Below, one piece after another: positions 4,780-7,526 of a stretch of DNA of 7,526 nucleotides. Made by a program: the position numbers and the translations under genes. The stretch is from Clostridia bacterium (GTDB lineage: Bacteria > Bacillota > Clostridia > Oscillospirales > CAG-272): assembly GCA_017466495.1 (NCBI GenBank), contig JAFTUB010000249.1, positions 1 to 7,526 on the forward strand, given 5' to 3'. How positions within the stretch are numbered: position 1 is the stretch's first letter; each line of letters starts with the position of its first letter. Below the pieces are notes generated by a model, which had not been told where the DNA came from, ran no database searches, and saw only the letters and a list, made by a program, of their open reading frames with translations.

Positions 4780-6117
4780 ATGGCAAGACCGATTATTGCA
4801 ATCGTAGGGCGCCCCAATGTGGGGAAGAGCACCCTGTTCAATAAACTCATTGGCGAGCGCCGCGCCATTGTGGAGGATACCCCCGGCGTGACTCGTGACC
4901 GCATTTACGGCGAGACCGAGTGGAACGGCCGCGGGCTGATCATCATCGACACCGGCGGTATCGAGCCCAAGACCGAGGATCTGATCATGGCGAAGATGCG
5001 CCGTCAGGCCGAGCTGGCCATTGAAACCGCCGATGTGATCATCTTCATGTGCGATGTGCAGGCGGGGCTGGTGGCCGATGACCGTGACATTGCCGTCATG
5101 CTCAAAAAGAGCGGCAAGCCCATCATTCCCGTGGTGAACAAGTGCGACCGCATCGGTCAGCCTCCCATGGAATATTATGAGTTCTACGAGCTGGGCTTCG
5201 AGCAGGATCCCATCTCCCTTTCCTCCCTGCACGGCAGCGGAAGCGGCGACCTGCTGGATGCCGTGGTGGCCGCTCTGCCCGAGGCAGAGGGGGAGGAGGA
5301 GCCCGACGATCGCATCAAGGTTGCCGTCATCGGCAAGCCCAACGCGGGCAAGTCCTCCATCATCAACCGCATTCTCGGCGAAGAGCGGCTGATCGTTTCC
5401 AACATTGCCGGCACCACCCGTGATGCCATCGACACCACCGTGGACAACGAGTTCGGCAAGTACACCTTCATTGACACCGCAGGTCTGCGCCGTCAAAGCA
5501 AGGTGGACGATAAGATCGAGAAGTACAGCGTGCTCCGCGCCCACATGGCGGTGGAGCGTGCCCAGGTTTGTCTGCTCATGATCGATGCCACCGAGGGCAT
5601 CACCGAGCAGGACGAGAAGATCGCGGGCATTGCCCACGAGGCAGGGAAGGCCACCATCATCGTGGTGAACAAGTGGGATCTGGTGGACAAGGACAACAAC
5701 ACCGTCAACTCCTTTACCCGCAAGATCTACGATGCCCTGTCCTATATGACCTACGCGCCCATTCTCTTTGTGTCGGCCATGACCGGCCAGCGTGTGGTCA
5801 AGCTCTTTGAGCAGATCAACTATGTCCACAACCAGACCAATACCCGCATTTCCACCGGTATGCTCAACGATGTGCTGGCCGAAGCCACCACCCGCACCCA
5901 GCCTCCCTCCGACAAGGGGCGCCGACTGAAGATCTACTATATGACCCAGGTCAGCGTGGCTCCGCCTACCTTTGTGATTTTCTGCAACAGCATCGAGCTC
6001 TTCCACTTCTCCTACCGCCGCTATATCGAGAACTGTCTGCGGGATACCTTTGGCTTCAGAGGGACGCCCATCCGTATTATCATTCGGGAGAAGGGCGACA
6101 CCACGCCCCTGGATTAA
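4780..6117 (+). CDS. der: Ribosome-assembly GTPase Der (EngA)
   Basis: An essential GTPase with two GTP-binding domains in tandem that acts late in 50S ribosomal subunit assembly in the cytoplasm. In its 445 residues the first G domain shows GRPNVGKS (10-17), DTPGVTRD (33-40), DTGG (57-60) and NKCD (120-123). An acidic linker at about 168-177 leads to the second G domain with GKPNAGKS (185-192), GTTRD (211-215), DTAG (232-235), NKWD (297-300) and SAMTG (332-336). The C-terminal KH-like RNA-binding domain (about 350-440) includes GRRLKIYYMTQVS and FGFRGTPIRIIIREK. All key motifs are intact and the length is typical (about 435-445). The ATG at 4780 follows AGGAAG (4766-4771) by 8 nt, a weaker Shine-Dalgarno match than at neighbouring genes. 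MARPIIAIVGRPNVGKS is the expected N-terminus. Confidence 0.98.
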   Translation: MARPIIAIVGRPNVGKSTLFNKLIGERRAIVEDTPGVTRDRIYGETEWNGRGLIIIDTGGIEPKTEDLIMAKMRRQAELAIETADVIIFMCDVQAGLVADDRDIAVMLKKSGKPIIPVVNKCDRIGQPPMEYYEFYELGFEQDPISLSSLHGSGSGDLLDAVVAALPEAEGEEEPDDRIKVAVIGKPNAGKSSIINRILGEERLIVSNIAGTTRDAIDTTVDNEFGKYTFIDTAGLRRQSKVDDKIEKYSVLRAHMAVERAQVCLLMIDATEGITEQDEKIAGIAHEAGKATIIVVNKWDLVDKDNNTVNSFTRKIYDALSYMTYAPILFVSAMTGQRVVKLFEQINYVHNQTNTRISTGMLNDVLAEATTRTQPPSDKGRRLKIYYMTQVSVAPPTFVIFCNSIELFHFSYRRYIENCLRDTFGFRGTPIRIIIREKGDTTPLD

Positions 6118-6126
6118 GGAGGGCGT

Positions 6127-6621
6127 ATGCACCATAGCTGCCATGAAGTGACCTTCGCCGACGGTAGCGTTTGCGACGTTTATGTGCTGGCGGACGAGGA
6201 TTTTGTGGTGTTTGGCACCGAGCCTGGCCTCGGCCCCGACCTGAGTCGGCTTTGCCTTGGGGGTGCGCGGCGATCGATCCACTACCGCCTCGAGAACGGT
6301 CAGCTGCGGCTTGAGTCGCTGATGGGCGAGTTTCGCTGTCGCCTCTTCCGCGCCCTGCCCGTCATTGACGGGGTGAAGGCGATGCGGAGCTGTGAGGCCG
6401 ATAACGATCCCCCCTGCGATAACCCGCGGATGTGGCAGTACACCTTCCACCGCCTCGCGGATTTCACCGGAACGATGCTTATCGGCCGGGATTTTGATCC
6501 TCGCTTTTGGCCGAAGGATGACCGAATCACCCCCGTCCCCTGCACCCCCGAGGTGTATCGCAGGGTGGAACGCCTGCATTTTGCGGCAGGCCGACTGGTG
6601 CGTCGGGAGCGGGTAAAATAA
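6127..6621 (+). CDS. Unrecognised 164-residue cytoplasmic protein
   Basis: I do not recognise this protein. It starts nine bases after the der stop. GGAGG (6118-6122) lies right after that stop codon and only 4 nt before the ATG, a short but workable spacing that suggests coupled translation. It has no signal peptide or membrane segment and looks soluble. It carries seven cysteines (5, 16, 43, 71, 89, 97, 139) without a clear zinc-finger spacing. The C-terminal half holds the most distinctive segments, for example MWQYTFHRLADFTGTMLIG (102-120), RDFDPRFWPKDD (121-132) and PCTPEVYRRVERLHF (138-152). Two weakly similar stretches, YRLENGQLRLE (53-63) and LHFAAGRLVRRE (150-161), might reflect an internal duplication, but the match is slight. 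It sits where plsY often follows der in Clostridia as I recall, and it bears no resemblance to PlsY. That it is a real gene is well supported by its RBS, codon use and tight packing. Confidence 0.8.
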   Translation: MHHSCHEVTFADGSVCDVYVLADEDFVVFGTEPGLGPDLSRLCLGGARRSIHYRLENGQLRLESLMGEFRCRLFRALPVIDGVKAMRSCEADNDPPCDNPRMWQYTFHRLADFTGTMLIGRDFDPRFWPKDDRITPVPCTPEVYRRVERLHFAAGRLVRRERVK

Positions 6622-6640
6622 ATTGAATAGGAGGTTTCCC

Positions 6641-7526
6641 ATGAGACGGATGGTTTTGTTAGGTCTGCTTTGCTTTGTTTTACTTTTGACCGTTACCGGA
6701 TGCACCGAGCCCCAGCAGGGTGTCGAGGGGAACCTGCGCTGGTCCCTCGATCGCTGGGGGACCATTACCATTGAAGGGGAGGGAACTATCCCCGATTATT
6801 TTCGCGCCGCCTTCGATACAGAGATGGGCTTGGGCGCTGTGCTATCACAAGCCACCCACCTGGTCATCGGCGAGGGCATCACTGAGATCGGTTATAGTGC
6901 CTTCTTCGGTATGCCGCGTTTGAAAACGGTGGAATTGCCGGATAGCATTACCGAGATTGGTAGATATGCGTTTTCAAGTTGCGATTCACTCATTGAATTG
7001 CGCATCCCCGCCGGGGTGACCCAAATATCGGATATTATTTCGGACAGTGTCAAGGTGCGCAGGCTTTATCTCCCGGCCGGTGTGGAGAATATTGAAAGTG
7101 GGTTGGCTTGCCCGGCATTAGAAGAATTTATAGTGGACGAGGGAAATCCTTACTTGATCTCCCGGGATGGGGTGATATTCAGCGCCGACGGTACCGTGCT
7201 GCTGGCTTATCCGGCGGGCAAGAAGGACAAGGTTTATACCGTTCCGGAAGGTGTTGCCAAGATCGGGTGGTGTGCCTTTGCCTACGCGCAGAAACTCACC
7301 GAAGTGATCCTGCCCGAGGGAGTTAGGACAATCTGCAGAGGTGGCTTTTCAGATGGTGAAAATCTTCGCGCAGTGCACTTGCCGCGTACCCTCGAAACCA
7401 TTGAGGCATATGCTTTTGAAGGGTGTCCCAGCCTGGAGGATATCCGTTTGCCGGATAGCTTGACCTCGGTGGGGGAGGGGGCATTCCTCTTTTGCGACAG
7501 TTTGCAGGAGATCAATTTGCCGTCGC
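6641..7526 (+). CDS. BspA-type leucine-rich-repeat lipoprotein (3' end outside window)
   Basis: A surface lipoprotein; 295 codons are visible without a stop. The signal peptide MRRMVLLGLLCFVLLLTVTGC ends in a lipobox with Cys21. Residues 31-53 (LRWSLDRWGTITIEGEGTIPDY) resemble the short domain that often opens such proteins in Clostridia. Then come LRR_5 (BspA/TpLRR) repeats of about 23 residues with the pattern L-x-x-I/V-x-L/I-P-x-x-V/I-x-x-I-G-x-x-A-F. Good copies lie at about 74-95, 96-117, 197-219, 220-242, 243-265 and 266-288. A degenerate one is at about 118-160. An insert at about 161-196 with SRDGVIFSADGTVLLAYPAGK is typical of the family. Such proteins mediate binding or surface contacts, but the ligand is unknown. 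AGGAGG (6629-6634) is 6 nt before the ATG. Codon use (TTA, CTA, ATA, AGA, AGG) is less GC-biased than in der. Confidence 0.93.
   Translation, partial: MRRMVLLGLLCFVLLLTVTGCTEPQQGVEGNLRWSLDRWGTITIEGEGTIPDYFRAAFDTEMGLGAVLSQATHLVIGEGITEIGYSAFFGMPRLKTVELPDSITEIGRYAFSSCDSLIELRIPAGVTQISDIISDSVKVRRLYLPAGVENIESGLACPALEEFIVDEGNPYLISRDGVIFSADGTVLLAYPAGKKDKVYTVPEGVAKIGWCAFAYAQKLTEVILPEGVRTICRGGFSDGENLRAVHLPRTLETIEAYAFEGCPSLEDIRLPDSLTSVGEGAFLFCDSLQEINLPS

Noticed and set aside
4480..6771. A 763-codon open frame on the minus strand opposite the lipoprotein, der and the following gene
   Set aside because: Its codons are in exact register with the plus-strand genes, so a stop appears only where those genes use TTA, CTA or TCA codons, which are rare here. 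The product is compositionally odd, has no recognisable domain, and has no ribosome binding site at a sensible start, while der opposite it is unmistakable.
1..7526. Mobile elements, CRISPR arrays, phage genes or defence systems
   Set aside because: No transposase, integrase, spaced direct repeats or known defence domains were found on either strand; the gene content is ordinary chromosomal.

Overview
The window looks like chromosomal DNA from a moderately GC-rich member of the Firmicutes, most likely an Oscillospiraceae-type gut Clostridium. The reasons are AGGAGG-type ribosome binding sites before almost every gene, near-consensus sigma-A promoters with extended -10 elements, Gram-positive style elongator tRNA-Met and tRNA-Glu genes with encoded CCA ends, Der preceded by a PDZ/radical SAM DUF512 protein (an arrangement I recall as common in Clostridia), and a BspA-type leucine-rich repeat lipoprotein. 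The placement is inferred from gene content and style; no database search was possible.

Layout. Positions 1-1019 (minus strand) hold most of a CCA-adding tRNA nucleotidyltransferase, cut by the window edge. A 194-bp gap carries its promoter and, facing the other way, a strong promoter with A-tracts that drives two directly abutting tRNA genes, tRNA-Met(CAT) and tRNA-Glu(TTC) (1214-1365), followed by an intrinsic terminator. Convergent to them on the minus strand is a cytoplasmic SGNH/GDSL esterase (1492-2472). A perfect 15-bp hairpin lies just past its stop codon, and the gene has its own promoter. A divergent intergenic region (2473-2654) also holds a promoter for a plus-strand series.

The plus-strand genes from 2655 to the end are packed with gaps of 9-27 bp and no visible terminator, so they are probably one operon: a PDZ + radical SAM + DUF512 protein, a small lipoprotein, the ribosome-assembly GTPase Der, an unrecognised 164-residue protein, and a leucine-rich-repeat lipoprotein that runs off the window.

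How it fits together. Much of the content serves translation: tRNA 3'-end maintenance, two tRNAs and 50S subunit assembly by Der. It is mixed with cell-envelope or surface proteins (two lipoproteins) and a carbohydrate-type esterase. I see no transposase, integrase, CRISPR array or other defence or mobile module. The best candidates for something undescribed are the unrecognised gene at 6127-6621, the DUF512 radical SAM enzyme, and a few non-coding structures.
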